Notes: a model not told the origin generated them from the letters alone. A stretch of DNA of 64,000 nucleotides from Dongia sedimenti (GCA_030715195.1 JAUYVI010000004.1:644845-708844), one strand, 5' to 3'. Numbered from the stretch's first letter, positions 19,532-29,453 are shown. Numbers and translations are program-made.

Positions 19532-20307
19532 TCGTCGAGCCCAAGCGCGATATCCTGCTCGGCCCGTTGCTGCGTGCCGGCCTCCGGCGCAGCTGGGCGG
19601 CGCGCGATCACTTCCTGCGGCTCGCCATAATCCCGCTGGCGGTGATGCTGATCATCCTGGTGCCGCTGCAGCAGGTGGTGGTCCAGATGATCATCGATGC
19701 CCAGGCGAATCGCATTCCGGAGGATGGCGGCCCGATGCCGCAGATCGCGCTGCTGGCGCTCGGTTATGCCGCGGCGCTGAACGTCTTTGCGGTGAACTGG
19801 CTGCGACAGCTGACCCTCGGTATGAGCGGCGCGCCCGGCGTGGGCCTGTCGCTGAGCGGCCGGCACCTGCGCTTCTTCCTGCTGATCATGGCGACCTCGT
19901 TCGGCAGCGGCATTCTCGCCGTCATTCTGATGCTGGTGCTGAGCGCGTTCGGCGGCGCCGGCCGGTGGGCGGCCTTGATGGCCAGCATGCTGATCTGGGG
20001 CGCGTTGATCGTCCGCATCTCGCCGAGCTGGATCGGCATCGCGCTCGATGCGCCGATGCGGCTGGGCACCGCCTGGCGCCGCACCGCGGGGCAGGGCTTC
20101 AAGCTGCTGATCGCCTTGCTCGCGGTAGAGGTGCCGCTGCTGTTCGTGCAGCAGGTGGTCGGCGGCCTGTTCGAGGCGACCGGGTTCATCCAGGTTGCAC
20201 CCTTGACCTTCATCCTGATCACTGCGGTCTTCCAGCTGGTCGGCACCGCGGTCCAGCTCGCGATCCTGGTCACCGCCTTTCCGCATTTCCTGCGCGAGAC
20301 CGTCTAG
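19528..20307 (+). CDS. Conserved multi-pass membrane protein, unknown function
   Basis: Integral membrane protein of 259 aa with about five or six hydrophobic segments (near 32-55, 72-90, 112-142, 150-170, 192-212, 232-252). I recognise no enzymatic motif. Its ATG overlaps the pyrF stop (ATGA) and its stop lies 2 bases before trpF, so it is co-transcribed and probably translationally coupled with pyrimidine and tryptophan genes. The fold resembles glycerophosphoryl-diester or YIP1-like membrane domains only in general hydrophobic layout, which is not enough to assign a role. Confidence 0.75.
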   Translation: MIVEPKRDILLGPLLRAGLRRSWAARDHFLRLAIIPLAVMLIILVPLQQVVVQMIIDAQANRIPEDGGPMPQIALLALGYAAALNVFAVNWLRQLTLGMSGAPGVGLSLSGRHLRFFLLIMATSFGSGILAVILMLVLSAFGGAGRWAALMASMLIWGALIVRISPSWIGIALDAPMRLGTAWRRTAGQGFKLLIALLAVEVPLLFVQQVVGGLFEATGFIQVAPLTFILITAVFQLVGTAVQLAILVTAFPHFLRETV

Positions 20308-20309
20308 CC

Positions 20310-20954
20310 ATGGTGGCGGCCAAGATCTGCGGCTTGAAGACCGCGGAGAGCATCGCTGCCGCTGTGGAGTACCGCGCCGATTTCATCGGCTTCAACTTCT
20401 TCCGGAAAAGCCCGCGCTTTGTCGAGCCGGCGCAGGCGGGCGCGCTCGGCCGTGCGGTGCCTGGCAGTGTGTTGAAGACCGGTCTGCTGGTCGATGACGA
20501 TGATGCGCGGATCGCCTCCATCCTCGGCAGCTGTCCGCTGGATCTCCTGCAGCTGCATGGCAGTGAGACGCCGGAGCGGGTGACGGCCATCAGGGCGAAG
20601 TTCGGGCTGCCGGTGATGAAGGTGATCAAGGTCCGCGATGCCGCCGACATCGCCCGCGCCGCGGATTACGAGGCGGTGGCCGACCGGCTGCTGTTCGACG
20701 CCCAGCCCCCCGCCGAGATGAAGAACCCACTGCCCGGCGGCAACGCCGTCAGCTTCGACTGGACCCTGCTCCAGGGCTTCCGGTCCCGGCTGCCTTGGAT
20801 GCTGTCCGGGGGCTTGACCGCCGGCAACCTGGCCGAGGCCGTGCGGCAGAGCGGCGCCCCCGCCGTCGATGTCGCCTCCGGGGTCGAGGATCGGCCGGGC
20901 GAGAAGAATCTGAGTAAAATCAAAGACTTCCTGGAGGCCGCCCGGTCGCTGTGA
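20310..20954 (+). CDS. trpF: Phosphoribosylanthranilate isomerase
   Basis: TIM-barrel enzyme of tryptophan synthesis that isomerises N-(5-phosphoribosyl)-anthranilate. The 214-aa protein starts MVAAKICGLKTAESIAAA, with the catalytic cysteine in KICGL. LLQLHGSE, the catalytic aspartate region LLFDAQ and the phosphate-binding segment LSGGLTAGNL are also present. The ATG at 20310 follows the upstream stop by 2 bases. trpB and trpA follow. Confidence 0.96.
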   Translation: MVAAKICGLKTAESIAAAVEYRADFIGFNFFRKSPRFVEPAQAGALGRAVPGSVLKTGLLVDDDDARIASILGSCPLDLLQLHGSETPERVTAIRAKFGLPVMKVIKVRDAADIARAADYEAVADRLLFDAQPPAEMKNPLPGGNAVSFDWTLLQGFRSRLPWMLSGGLTAGNLAEAVRQSGAPAVDVASGVEDRPGEKNLSKIKDFLEAARSL

Positions 20955-21031
20955 GGCGGGTTGGCCTTTGACCTTTGTCTTGGTCTATGGTTGATTGCGC
21001 CCCTTTCGCTAGACCGGTCACCAGTAAGCCC

Positions 21032-22243
21032 GTGAACAAACCCAACACATTCCGCGCCGGCCCCGACGAGCATGGCCGCTTCGGCGTTTTCGGCGGCCGC
21101 TTCGTTGCCGAGACGCTGATGCCGCTGATCCTCGCGGTCGAGCAGGCCTACAACGAGGCCAAGGACGATCCGAAGTTTGCGGAGCAGATGGACTACTACC
21201 GCAAGCATTACATCGGCCGGCCGAGCCCGCTCTATCTCGCCGAGCGCCTGACCCAGGAACTGGGCGGCGCGAAGATCTATCTGAAGCGCGAGGAGCTGAA
21301 CCACACCGGCTCCCACAAGGTGAACAACTGCATCGGCCAGATCCTCCTGGCCAAGCGGATGGGCAAAACCCGGATCATCGCAGAGACCGGCGCCGGCCAG
21401 CATGGCGTGGCGACGGCGACGGTGGCGGCGCTCTTCAACCTGCCCTGCACGGTCTATATGGGCGAGGTCGACATCGCCCGGCAGCAGCCCAACGTCTTTC
21501 GCATGCGCCTCCTGGGCGCCGAGGTGGTGCCGGTGAAGTCCGGCACCCGCACCTTGAAGGATGCGATGAACGAGGCGCTCCGCGACTGGGTCGCCAATGT
21601 CGAGGACACCTTTTACATCATCGGTACTGTCGCCGGGCCGCATCCCTATCCCGCCATGGTGCGCGACTTCCAGAGCGTGATCGGCGAGGAGGCGAAGCAG
21701 CAGCACCACGAGGCGGAAGGTCGCCTGCCGGACGCGCTGGTCGCCTGCATCGGCGGCGGCTCCAATGCGATGGGTTTGTTCCACCCCTTCCTCGACGACA
21801 CCTCCGTGGAAATCTACGGCGTCGAAGCGGCGGGCGATGGCGTCGAGACCGGCCGCCACGCCGCCTCGATCACCGGCGGCCGCCCCGGCGTGCTGCATGG
21901 CAATCGCACCTATCTGCTGCAGGACGCCGACGGCCAGATCAGCGACGCGCATTCGATCTCGGCCGGGCTCGACTATCCAGGCATCGGCCCGGAACATTCC
22001 TGGCTGCACGAGATCGGCCGCGCGCAATACGTCTCGGCCACCGACCAGGAAGCATTGGATGCGTTCCAGCTGCTCGCGCGCGTCGAAGGCATCATCCCGG
22101 CACTCGAGCCGGCGCATGCGTTGGCTTATCTGAAGAAGCTCGCGCCCAAGCTCGGGAAGAACAAGACCGTGATCCTCAATTTGAGCGGCCGCGGCGATAA
22201 GGACATCTTCGCCGTCGCGGAAAGGCTCGGAACCAAGCTATGA
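21032..22243 (+). CDS. trpB: Tryptophan synthase beta subunit
   Basis: PLP enzyme joining indole and serine into tryptophan in the alpha2-beta2 complex with TrpA. The PLP lysine is Lys96 in [17 protein letters not shown] binds the cofactor phosphate, and GPEHSWLHE and NLSGRGDKD are typical. I chose GTG at 21032 (protein starting [18 protein letters not shown], 403 aa) because alphaproteobacterial TrpB proteins begin this way; TTG at 20975 and ATG at 20987 are also in frame, but none has a clear Shine-Dalgarno sequence. The stop overlaps the trpA start (ATGA). Confidence 0.96.
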   Translation: MNKPNTFRAGPDEHGRFGVFGGRFVAETLMPLILAVEQAYNEAKDDPKFAEQMDYYRKHYIGRPSPLYLAERLTQELGGAKIYLKREELNHTGSHKVNNCIGQILLAKRMGKTRIIAETGAGQHGVATATVAALFNLPCTVYMGEVDIARQQPNVFRMRLLGAEVVPVKSGTRTLKDAMNEALRDWVANVEDTFYIIGTVAGPHPYPAMVRDFQSVIGEEAKQQHHEAEGRLPDALVACIGGGSNAMGLFHPFLDDTSVEIYGVEAAGDGVETGRHAASITGGRPGVLHGNRTYLLQDADGQISDAHSISAGLDYPGIGPEHSWLHEIGRAQYVSATDQEALDAFQLLARVEGIIPALEPAHALAYLKKLAPKLGKNKTVILNLSGRGDKDIFAVAERLGTKL

Positions 22244-23085
22244 CCACCCGCATCGAACGCCGCTTCGCCGATCTGAAGGCGGAAGGCCGCGCCGGCCTCG
22301 TCGTTTTTGTGACGGCGGGCGATCCCGATTACGCCTCGGCCCTCGACCTGGTGAAGGCGCTGCCCGGTGCCGGCGCCGACGTGATCGAGCTCGGCATGCC
22401 GTTCACCGATCCGATGGCCGACGGTCCGGCGATCCAGGCCTCGTCGCTCCGCGCGCTGAAGAGCGGCCAGACCATGAAGAAGACCCTGGCTTTCGTGACG
22501 GAATTCCGCGCCAGCGACCAGAAGACCCCGATCGTCCTGATGGGCTACTACAACCCGATCTATTCCTATGGCGTCGAGGCCTTCCTCAAGGATGCGCTGG
22601 CCGCCGGGGTCGATGGCCTGATCATCGTCGATCTGCCGCCGGAAGAAGACACCGAGCTCTGCCTGCCGGCACTCGAGGCCGGCTTGAACTTCATCCGGCT
22701 GGCGACGCCGACCACCGACGATCAGCGCTTGCCGAAGGTCCTCACCAACACATCGGGCTTCGTCTATTACGTTTCGATCATGGGCATCACCGGCACCAAG
22801 TCGGCGAGCGATGCCGATATCGCCAAGGCCGTGCAGCGACTGAAGCGCCACACCGATCTTCCGGTCGCCGTCGGCTTCGGCATCAAGAGCGCCGAACAGG
22901 CCCGCGCAGTCGCCCAGGAGGCGGACGCGGCGGTGGTCGGATCGGCGGTCGTTTCGCGCATCGCGGATTCGCTCGATGCGAACGGCAAGCCGAAAGCGGG
23001 TTTGAAGGAGCACGTGCTGGAACTGGTGCGCGACCTTGCCGGGGGCGTGCGCGCGGCGGCGAAGCAGCGGAGCGCCGTCGCATGA
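22240..23085 (+). CDS. trpA: Tryptophan synthase alpha subunit
   Basis: Cleaves indole-3-glycerol phosphate and channels indole to TrpB. The 281-aa TIM barrel has catalytic Glu50 ([11 protein letters not shown]) and Asp61 (MADGPAIQ), matching the E. coli Glu49 and Asp60 positions, and the [11 protein letters not shown] phosphate loop. It overlaps trpB before it and accD after it by 4 bases each, which ties tryptophan, malonyl-CoA and folate genes into one coupled message. Confidence 0.97.
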   Translation: MTTRIERRFADLKAEGRAGLVVFVTAGDPDYASALDLVKALPGAGADVIELGMPFTDPMADGPAIQASSLRALKSGQTMKKTLAFVTEFRASDQKTPIVLMGYYNPIYSYGVEAFLKDALAAGVDGLIIVDLPPEEDTELCLPALEAGLNFIRLATPTTDDQRLPKVLTNTSGFVYYVSIMGITGTKSASDADIAKAVQRLKRHTDLPVAVGFGIKSAEQARAVAQEADAAVVGSAVVSRIADSLDANGKPKAGLKEHVLELVRDLAGGVRAAAKQRSAVA

Positions 23086-23939
23086 GCTGGCTCACCAATT
23101 TCGTCCGCCCGAAGATCCGCGCGCTGGTCAAGAAACCGGACACGCCGGACAATCTCTGGGACAAGTGCCCGGCCTGCGGCCAGATGATCTTCCACCGCGA
23201 GCTCGAGGCCAACCAGCGGGTCTGCACCCATTGCGGCCATCATCTGCGGATCGGCGTGAAGCGCCGCCTGGAGCTGCTGTTCGATGACGGCCAGTACGAG
23301 CGCGCCGAGCTGCCGAAGGTCGAGGCGGATCCGCTGAAGTTCCGCGACCGCAAGCGCTATTCCGATCGCGTGAAAGAGGCCCAGGCGAAGTCGGGCGAGC
23401 AGGACGCGATCATCGTCGGCTCCGGCACGATCCACGGCGTTCCGGTCGTGGTCGCCGCCTTCAACTTCGAGTTCATGGGCGGCTCCATGGGCATGGCGGT
23501 CGGCGAGGGCCTGGTGAAGGCCGCGGATGTGGCGGTCGAACAGGGCGCCGCCTTGATCGCGATCCCGGCCTCGGGGGGTGCCCGCATGCAGGAAGGCATA
23601 TTCTCGCTGATGCAGATGCCGCGCAGTGTCATCGCGGTCGATCGCGTCAAGGAAGCCGGCCTGCCCTTCGTCGTGCTGCTGACCGATCCGACCACCGGCG
23701 GCGTCTCGGCCTCCTTCGCGATGCTGGGCGACATCCATGTGGCGGAGCCCGGCGCCTTGATCGGCTTCGCCGGCCAGCGCGTGATCGAGGAGACGATCCG
23801 GGAGAAGCTGCCGGAAGGCTTTCAGCGCGCCGAATACCTGCTCGAGCACGGCATCGTCGATCTGGTGGTGCCGCGCAAGGAGCTGCGCGAGCAGCTGGCC
23901 CGTCTGATCGGCCTTCTCACCAAGCGTGAAGCGGCTTAA
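23082..23939 (+). CDS. accD: Acetyl-CoA carboxylase carboxyltransferase beta subunit
   Basis: Forms the carboxyltransferase with AccA, making malonyl-CoA for fatty acid synthesis. The 285-aa protein has the N-terminal zinc ribbon CPACG...CTHCG (four cysteines) and crotonase-fold motifs [11 protein letters not shown] and [11 protein letters not shown]. The start overlaps the trpA stop. accA lies elsewhere, at 57 kb in this window. Confidence 0.97.
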   Translation: MSWLTNFVRPKIRALVKKPDTPDNLWDKCPACGQMIFHRELEANQRVCTHCGHHLRIGVKRRLELLFDDGQYERAELPKVEADPLKFRDRKRYSDRVKEAQAKSGEQDAIIVGSGTIHGVPVVVAAFNFEFMGGSMGMAVGEGLVKAADVAVEQGAALIAIPASGGARMQEGIFSLMQMPRSVIAVDRVKEAGLPFVVLLTDPTTGGVSASFAMLGDIHVAEPGALIGFAGQRVIEETIREKLPEGFQRAEYLLEHGIVDLVVPRKELREQLARLIGLLTKREAA

Positions 23940-23957
23940 TTTTTGCGGATTGCGCCC

Positions 23958-25316
23958 GTGAACAAGATCACGTCCGTGAACGCGTCGACCCAAGCTCCCA
24001 GCAGCTCCAGCGACATCGTCCTGGAACGCCTGAACAAGCTGCACCCGAAGATCATCGACCTCGAACTCGGCCGCGTGCAGCGCCTGCTGGAGCGCGTCGG
24101 CCATCCGGAGCGCAAGCTGCCGCCGGTGATCCATGTCGCCGGTACCAACGGCAAGGGCTCGGTGATCGCCTATCTGCGCGCCTTCCTGGAGGCGGCGGGA
24201 TATCGCGTCCATGTCTACACCTCGCCGCACCTGGTGCGTTTCAACGAGCGCATCCGCCTCGCGGGCTCGCTGATCGAGGAAGCGGCGCTGATCGACCTGC
24301 TGGAAGAATGCGAGCAGGCGAATGGCGGCCAGCAGATCACGTTCTTCGAAATCACCACCGCCGCCGCCTACCTCGCCTTCTCGCGCAATCCAGCCGATAT
24401 CGTGCTGCTGGAGACCGGCCTCGGCGGCACCTTTGACGCGACCAATGTGATCGACCAGCCGCTGGCCTCGGTGCTGATGCCGATCTCCATGGACCACATG
24501 CAGTTCCTCGGCGACACGCTGGAGAAGATCGCCGCCAACAAGGCCGGGATCATGAAGCAGGGCCGCCCGGCGATCATCGGCCGGCAGCCGCCCGAGGCGC
24601 TCGCCGTGTTCGAGGCGAAGGCCAAGGAACTGGATGTGCCGCTCTACCGCTACGGCCAGGAGTGGTTCGTCGACGGGTTGCTGAAGGATTCGCTGCGCTT
24701 CCTCGACACCCGCGGGCCGCGCCGCTATCCGCCGCCGGGACTGCTCGGCTCGCATCAATTTGCCAATGCGGGGACCGCGATCGCCGCGACCCGCTGGTTG
24801 GAGGGTTTCAAGATCGACGACGGTGCAATTTCGCAAGGCCTTCGCGATGTCGAATGGCCGGCGCGCATGCAGCGCCTCACGCGCGGCTCGCTGGTGGAGA
24901 TGCTGCCCCAGGGCTGGGAACTCTGGCTCGACGGCGGCCACAACGAGGATGCCGGCCAGGTGATCGCCAACATGATCCGCGACTGGCAGGACCAGGACAA
25001 GAGAAGCGGCGCCGATCTGCGCGCCCATGCGATCTTCGGCATGCTCTCGACCAAGGATCCGGTGGCTTTCCTGAAGCCCTTGGCGCCGCTGTTGGAGGAC
25101 CTGAACGCCGTCGCGATCCCCGGCGATCACGCCAGCCTCTCGGCGGAGGATTGCGTCAAGGCCGGCACCGAGGTCGGCCTGATCTCCAGCGCCTTCCCCT
25201 CGGTCGAAGCCGCGTTGCGCGCGGTGATCGACAGCCACGACGACGGCCCGCCCTGCCGCGTGCTGATCTGCGGCTCGCTCTATCTCGCCGGCACCGTGCT
25301 GGCGGAGAACGGCTAG
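23958..25316 (+). CDS. folC: Folylpolyglutamate/dihydrofolate synthase
   Basis: Adds glutamate to dihydropteroate and folates, in the cytosol. The P-loop is HVAGTNGKGSV; TSPHLVRFNERI, ETGLGGTFDATNVI and the Mur-ligase-like LDGGHNEDAG are all visible. Length is about 452 aa. Start uncertain: TTG at 23943, GTG at 23958 (used) and GTG at 23976 are in frame, none with a strong ribosome site. It follows accD directly in the trp-acc-fol run. Confidence 0.93.
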   Translation: MNKITSVNASTQAPSSSSDIVLERLNKLHPKIIDLELGRVQRLLERVGHPERKLPPVIHVAGTNGKGSVIAYLRAFLEAAGYRVHVYTSPHLVRFNERIRLAGSLIEEAALIDLLEECEQANGGQQITFFEITTAAAYLAFSRNPADIVLLETGLGGTFDATNVIDQPLASVLMPISMDHMQFLGDTLEKIAANKAGIMKQGRPAIIGRQPPEALAVFEAKAKELDVPLYRYGQEWFVDGLLKDSLRFLDTRGPRRYPPPGLLGSHQFANAGTAIAATRWLEGFKIDDGAISQGLRDVEWPARMQRLTRGSLVEMLPQGWELWLDGGHNEDAGQVIANMIRDWQDQDKRSGADLRAHAIFGMLSTKDPVAFLKPLAPLLEDLNAVAIPGDHASLSAEDCVKAGTEVGLISSAFPSVEAALRAVIDSHDDGPPCRVLICGSLYLAGTVLAENG

Positions 25317-25347
25317 CGTGACCGGCACCTCCAAGGAGATTCGCGCG

Positions 25348-26187
25348 ATGGGTAGGCTCGACGGCAAGGTCGCGATCATCACCGGCGGAACCAGCGGGAT
25401 CGGCGCGCGGACGGCCGAGCTGTTTGTCGCGGAAGGCGCCAAGGTGGTGGTCGCGGGCCGAAGGCAGGCGGAGGGTGAAAGCCTGACGAAGGCGCTCGGG
25501 CCGGCAGCGATCTTCGTCCGCACCGACGTCACCCGGGAAGACGACGTGAAATCGCTGGTCGAGCGGACGCTCGCCATGTTCGGCCGCCTCGACTGTCTGT
25601 TCAACAATGCCGGCAATCCCGGCCGCCTGGCCCCCATCGCCGATCTCGACATGGAACATTTCGACAAGGTCATCGCCACGCATCTGCGGGGTGTCGTCCT
25701 CGGCATGAAGTACGCCGCGCCGGCCATGATCCGCCAGGGTTCCGGCAGCATCATCAACACCGGCAGCATCGCCGGCCTGCATGCCGGCCGTTCGGCCCAC
25801 AGCTATTCCGCGGCCAAGGCCGCCGTGATCCATGTCACGCGCTGCGTCGCCGCGGAGCTCGCCGAGAAGGGCATCCGCGTCAACAGCATCTCGCCCGGCG
25901 CCATCGTCACCGGCATCTTCGCCAAGGGCGCCGGCCTGGCGGACGCGGTGGCGGACAGCACCGCCGATGCGCTCAAGGAGCGCTTCACTGCGTTCCAGCC
26001 ATTGCCGCGTGCCGGCCTGCCCGAGGATGTCGCGCAGGCGGTGCTCTATCTGGCCAGTGACGCCGGCAGCTTCGTCTGCGGTCAGGACCTGGTGGTCGAC
26101 GGTGGCAATATCGGCGGCAGCGGCTGGTCGCAGCTCGTGAAGAATCGCGCCAGCATGGCCGAGGAGATGAAGGCGCGCGCGGTCTAG
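25348..26187 (+). CDS. Short-chain dehydrogenase/reductase (SDR)
   Basis: NAD(P)-dependent oxidoreductase of the classical SDR family, 279 aa, substrate unknown. The cofactor loop is TGGTSGIG (about residues 13-20), NNAG follows, the catalytic serine sits in INTGSIAG and the Tyr-Lys pair in YSAAK; the C-terminus has VDGGNIGGSG. ATG at 25348 is chosen because AAGGAG precedes it at the right distance, rather than the GTG at 25318. It trails folC by 31 bases and may be read through from that operon. Confidence 0.9.
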   Translation: MGRLDGKVAIITGGTSGIGARTAELFVAEGAKVVVAGRRQAEGESLTKALGPAAIFVRTDVTREDDVKSLVERTLAMFGRLDCLFNNAGNPGRLAPIADLDMEHFDKVIATHLRGVVLGMKYAAPAMIRQGSGSIINTGSIAGLHAGRSAHSYSAAKAAVIHVTRCVAAELAEKGIRVNSISPGAIVTGIFAKGAGLADAVADSTADALKERFTAFQPLPRAGLPEDVAQAVLYLASDAGSFVCGQDLVVDGGNIGGSGWSQLVKNRASMAEEMKARAV

Positions 26188-26329
26188 CCACGGCGGCGAT
26201 TGCATTCGCTTCGGTCAAACAGCGCCGCGTGCGGCGTTTGCGATTACCACCCTCAAATGGCGGTACTCAAACTTCCTGAGCCTCGATTAAATGCCGCGCG
26301 TAACCAGCGTGTGCGATGGGGAGGCAGAT

Positions 26330-26989
26330 TTGAAATTTACCGCTTTGCTCTGCGGCGCGGCCCTGATGTCAATGGCAGGCCAAGCATCGGCGACCACAAT
26401 CACCTTCGACGGCCACGCCGTCGGTCAGCCGCCTGACAGTTACCCGAGCATTTTCGCCGGGCCGGTTGGTTTCACCGATCAAGGATTCCAATTCAGCAAC
26501 AACGCCGTCATCCTGAACGTTTCAAGCGTTGCAAATGGTCCGGCGTATAGCGGCAACAACGCGGCCTTCAACGACTATTACCAATACGGTTACGGACCGG
26601 AGTTTACGATCACCAAGAGCGGCGGCGGAACGTTTTCATTCTCCGACGTCGAGATTCAAAGCTGGTCGCACAGCGCCAACAACCCGGTCAGCGTCGAGAT
26701 CGACGGATTCCTCAATGGCTCCTACGTCGGCATCATAACCGTCGCCAGCATCCTGGGCTGGACCAACGTCTCGACAGCGAGCCCCGGCGCACTCGGGACC
26801 TTCGCCAACATCGACAAGCTGGTCATCACGCCGAGCGACTACGCCTTGATCGACAATCTCAGGCTCAATGTCGCAGTCGCTACCACCCCGATTCCGGGGG
26901 CGCTCCTGCTCTTTACGTCGGCCCTCGGAGGGCTCGGGCTCTTCGGCTGGCAGAGAAGGCGCCAGACCTCGGTTGGGTCCGCGGCGTAA
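26330..26989 (+). CDS. PEP-CTERM/VPLPA-type sorted exported protein
   Basis: Predicted secreted surface protein of 219 aa, function unknown. A TTG start at 26330 is supported by a strong GGGGAGG site 5 bases away; the ATG at 26291 would bury the signal peptide. A signal sequence ends near QASA. The body is rich in Asn, Ser, Gly and aromatic residues, like other PEP-CTERM proteins. The C-terminus has TTPIPGALLLF, a hydrophobic helix and WQRRRQ, the tripartite exosortase sorting signal of the VPLPA variant. Codon and base use look less GC-rich than neighbours, a possible sign of transfer. No exosortase gene is in the window. Confidence 0.8.
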   Translation: MKFTALLCGAALMSMAGQASATTITFDGHAVGQPPDSYPSIFAGPVGFTDQGFQFSNNAVILNVSSVANGPAYSGNNAAFNDYYQYGYGPEFTITKSGGGTFSFSDVEIQSWSHSANNPVSVEIDGFLNGSYVGIITVASILGWTNVSTASPGALGTFANIDKLVITPSDYALIDNLRLNVAVATTPIPGALLLFTSALGGLGLFGWQRRRQTSVGSAA

Positions 26990-27017
26990 CCGGCAGGCGA
27001 TTGCGCGCTTAAGCTGC

Positions 27018-28076
27018 TTAGAAGTTCTGCGCCTCGATCGGCTTCTCGCGGCGGAACAGGTGCTTCGGCCATTCGAAGAACACGTCGAGGCCGAAGCGCC
27101 GCAGCACCAGCGCCATCACGATCGGCAGGAACAGGCCGGCCGTGCTGCAGAGCAGGAAGATCGGCCAGAACGAATCCCAGTGGAACAGCTTGACCAGGAT
27201 CTGCCGGGTCAGCGACGAGAAGATCACATGCGCGCAGTAGATCTCCAGCGAGAAGGTGCCGAACAGGTTCAGCAGCCAGTTCACCACCGGGATATGCGCC
27301 AGGATGCGTGAGATCTGCAGGCAGGCGGCGACGCCGACCAGCGAGCCCGGGATCGCCACCAGGTAGTATTTCGAGAAGCCGAACTGGTTGGTGATCAGGA
27401 TCGGCAGCGCGATCGCCAGCGCGATGAAGACGCATCCCAGCACCGGCCCGAACGGGAAGCCGCGCGCCCGCAGGATCCGGTTGAAGCAGATGCCGAACAT
27501 GAAGAACAGGAAGAGATAGGGCAGGCGCCGGATCGCCTCCTGGTCGAAGAACGGAATGATGGCGAGCGCGACCGCGGCGACCGCCATCGCCGCCCAGAGC
27601 CCGCGCTTCAGCAGGAAATAGGCCGCGACATAGTAGATGAACAGCGACTGCAGGAACCAGAGATGCGAGCCCGGCTCGATCACCGTCAGCAGCACCTCGT
27701 TGAAGGTCCTGGCGTCGAACGGCGAGGGCCGGACGTACCAGTAGATCGAATAGACATGGGCCCAGACCAGGAACGGCCAGACCACGCGCTGTATCTTGCC
27801 GGTGAAATAGGCCTTCGGGCCCTTGCGCAGCGAGTATTCGACGAACAGGCCGGCCACGAACATCATCAGCGGCATGCGGATCATGTCGCCGACCGGAGTC
27901 CAGAAGTCGAACAGGCCCTCCGGGGTCAGCCCGGCATTGTTCATCGCCTGCAGGATGTGGAAGGTGACGACCGAGACCTCGGCCAGGCCGCGCGCCATGT
28001 CGATCCAGGCGGTGCGCGACGGCGCCGCCGCCTTCCGCGCCGGCCCTGGCTTATCGACCGCGATCGTGCTGACCAT
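27018..28076 (-). CDS. Acyltransferase 3 family membrane protein
   Basis: Integral membrane acyltransferase (OafA/OpgC-like fold), 352 aa, probably O-acylating a surface glycan or lipid. The N-terminal catalytic region is AWIDMARGLAEVSVVTFHIL with His in the expected place, then MPLMMFVAGLFVEYSLRKG, and roughly ten hydrophobic helices follow. ATG at 28076 has GGAGAG 6 bases upstream; the longer frame up to 28130 lacks this. It is followed upstream on the same strand by a fatty acid hydroxylase gene. Confidence 0.85.
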   Translation of the reverse strand: MVSTIAVDKPGPARKAAAPSRTAWIDMARGLAEVSVVTFHILQAMNNAGLTPEGLFDFWTPVGDMIRMPLMMFVAGLFVEYSLRKGPKAYFTGKIQRVVWPFLVWAHVYSIYWYVRPSPFDARTFNEVLLTVIEPGSHLWFLQSLFIYYVAAYFLLKRGLWAAMAVAAVALAIIPFFDQEAIRRLPYLFLFFMFGICFNRILRARGFPFGPVLGCVFIALAIALPILITNQFGFSKYYLVAIPGSLVGVAACLQISRILAHIPVVNWLLNLFGTFSLEIYCAHVIFSSLTRQILVKLFHWDSFWPIFLLCSTAGLFLPIVMALVLRRFGLDVFFEWPKHLFRREKPIEAQNF

Positions 28077-28106
28077 TCCGCTCTCCACCGGGTACGGGGC
28101 GAGAAT

Positions 28107-28121
28107 GCAGTGTTGCACTGC
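28107..28121. promoter_or_regulatory. Inverted repeat upstream of acyltransferase gene
   Basis: Perfect 6-bp arms GCAGTG and CACTGC around TTG, 31 bases before the acyltransferase start on the minus strand. This fits a small operator or a leader hairpin; no regulator is apparent. Confidence 0.35.
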
Positions 28122-28175
28122 GGCAGACAAGGTTAATCCGGTCCGCTCACGATCCTGTGGTGTCGCGGATCTGTC

Positions 28176-29324
28176 TTATCCGGCCTTCAGCGGATACAGG
28201 AACTGCCACCAATAGCCGTCCGGCACCGGATGCCCGCCGACGCCATAGCCGCTGGGCCAGGCCTTGCCCGGCAGATGGTGGGTGCCGAACAGCTTGTCGA
28301 GCAGCGGGAAGTGCACGGCGAAATTGACGTCGATCGCTTCCTTCTCGATGCCGTGATGCCAGTGGTGGAATTGCGGCGTCGCGATCACATGCCGGAGCAG
28401 GCCGAAGTCGAACCGCACATTGGCATGCAGCAGGGTCGAATGCAGGAAGACATAGAGGATATAGGCCTTGAGCGCGGTCTCGCCGTAGCCGAGCGCGTAC
28501 ATCGGAATGACGGTGAGGCCGCGCAGCGCCACGATCTCGACCACATGCATGCGCGAGCCCGCCATCCAGTCCATCGCCTGGGCCGAGTGATGCACCGCGT
28601 GGAACCTCCACAGGAACGGCACCTGGTGGAACAGGCGGTGCACCCAGTACTGCACGAAGTCGGTGAGGAACATGATCTCGATAAACTGCAGCCAGACCGG
28701 CTGGCTCGCCATGAAAGCGCGGAGCTCCGACCACTGCGTATGCGCGACGATGGTCAGCGCGGGTTTCAGCGAGAGATAGGTCAGCGACTGCACCAGCAGG
28801 CTGTTGATCAGGAAATAGAACAGATCGGCGCGCCAATCCTGACGGAAGACCGACTGCTCCCGGAGCCGTCCGAAGATGCGCTCCAGCGGAATGAAGATGA
28901 TGCCGAGGAAGGCGAGGTTCATCAGGAACCAGTCGAGCCCGAGATAGACGCCGGTGTCGAGCGCGTCGCTGCTGGTGGCGCGCGAACCGCCGAGCAGGGT
29001 CGCGATCAGGATGCCGGTCACCGCGGTGAAGCCCATGATCTTCCGGCGCCTGAGGGCGAGGTTCAGCACCGCCAGCAGGAAGCCGAGGATCAGCGCGACA
29101 TGCAGCGCGCGGCGCACCAGCCCGACATCGAGCTGCTCGCGCAGCATCGGCGTGGTCAGCAGGTTCGGAAACCGGATGCAGAGCACGGTGATTAATCCGG
29201 CGAGCGCGCAGCTCAGCGCCAGCACGCCGCTGATCCACCCCGTTCCGAACTTGCGCTCCGCCGGCTCCGACTGGAGATCGGCCCGCAAAGCCATTCGAAT
29301 TTCGCTGGGGCGCAATTTGCCCAT
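28176..29324 (-). CDS. Sterol desaturase / fatty acid hydroxylase family protein
   Basis: Membrane di-iron oxygenase, 382 aa. The three histidine boxes are present in order: HRLFH, HAVHH and HHWHH, with a further GTHH near the end. Several N-terminal hydrophobic helices precede the domain. Family members hydroxylate or desaturate lipid chains, sterols or carotenoids; the substrate here is not evident. GGAG precedes the ATG. A second open frame overlaps on the same strand but lacks any family motif. Confidence 0.9.
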   Translation of the reverse strand: MGKLRPSEIRMALRADLQSEPAERKFGTGWISGVLALSCALAGLITVLCIRFPNLLTTPMLREQLDVGLVRRALHVALILGFLLAVLNLALRRRKIMGFTAVTGILIATLLGGSRATSSDALDTGVYLGLDWFLMNLAFLGIIFIPLERIFGRLREQSVFRQDWRADLFYFLINSLLVQSLTYLSLKPALTIVAHTQWSELRAFMASQPVWLQFIEIMFLTDFVQYWVHRLFHQVPFLWRFHAVHHSAQAMDWMAGSRMHVVEIVALRGLTVIPMYALGYGETALKAYILYVFLHSTLLHANVRFDFGLLRHVIATPQFHHWHHGIEKEAIDVNFAVHFPLLDKLFGTHHLPGKAWPSGYGVGGHPVPDGYWWQFLYPLKAG

Positions 29325-29453
29325 GATTCATTCTCCGAAGGATCGAGCTTCGGCGCCTAAGACGCAGGCCGGACGATCACGGTTCACAGGTTACCGCGGA
29401 ATGAACGCGACAGAGGAGGGGAGTCCGAACGGGTCGTGACCGGCGTCACCCCG

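Noticed and set aside
22767..25769. A 1000-codon antisense open frame across trpA, accD and folC
   Set aside because: The sense genes carry all catalytic motifs and overlap in standard order; the antisense product is Arg/Ala-rich with no recognisable domain.
28147..29331. A second long frame on the same strand as the fatty acid hydroxylase
   Set aside because: Only the 28176-29324 frame contains the three histidine boxes; the other is Arg/Ala-rich noise.
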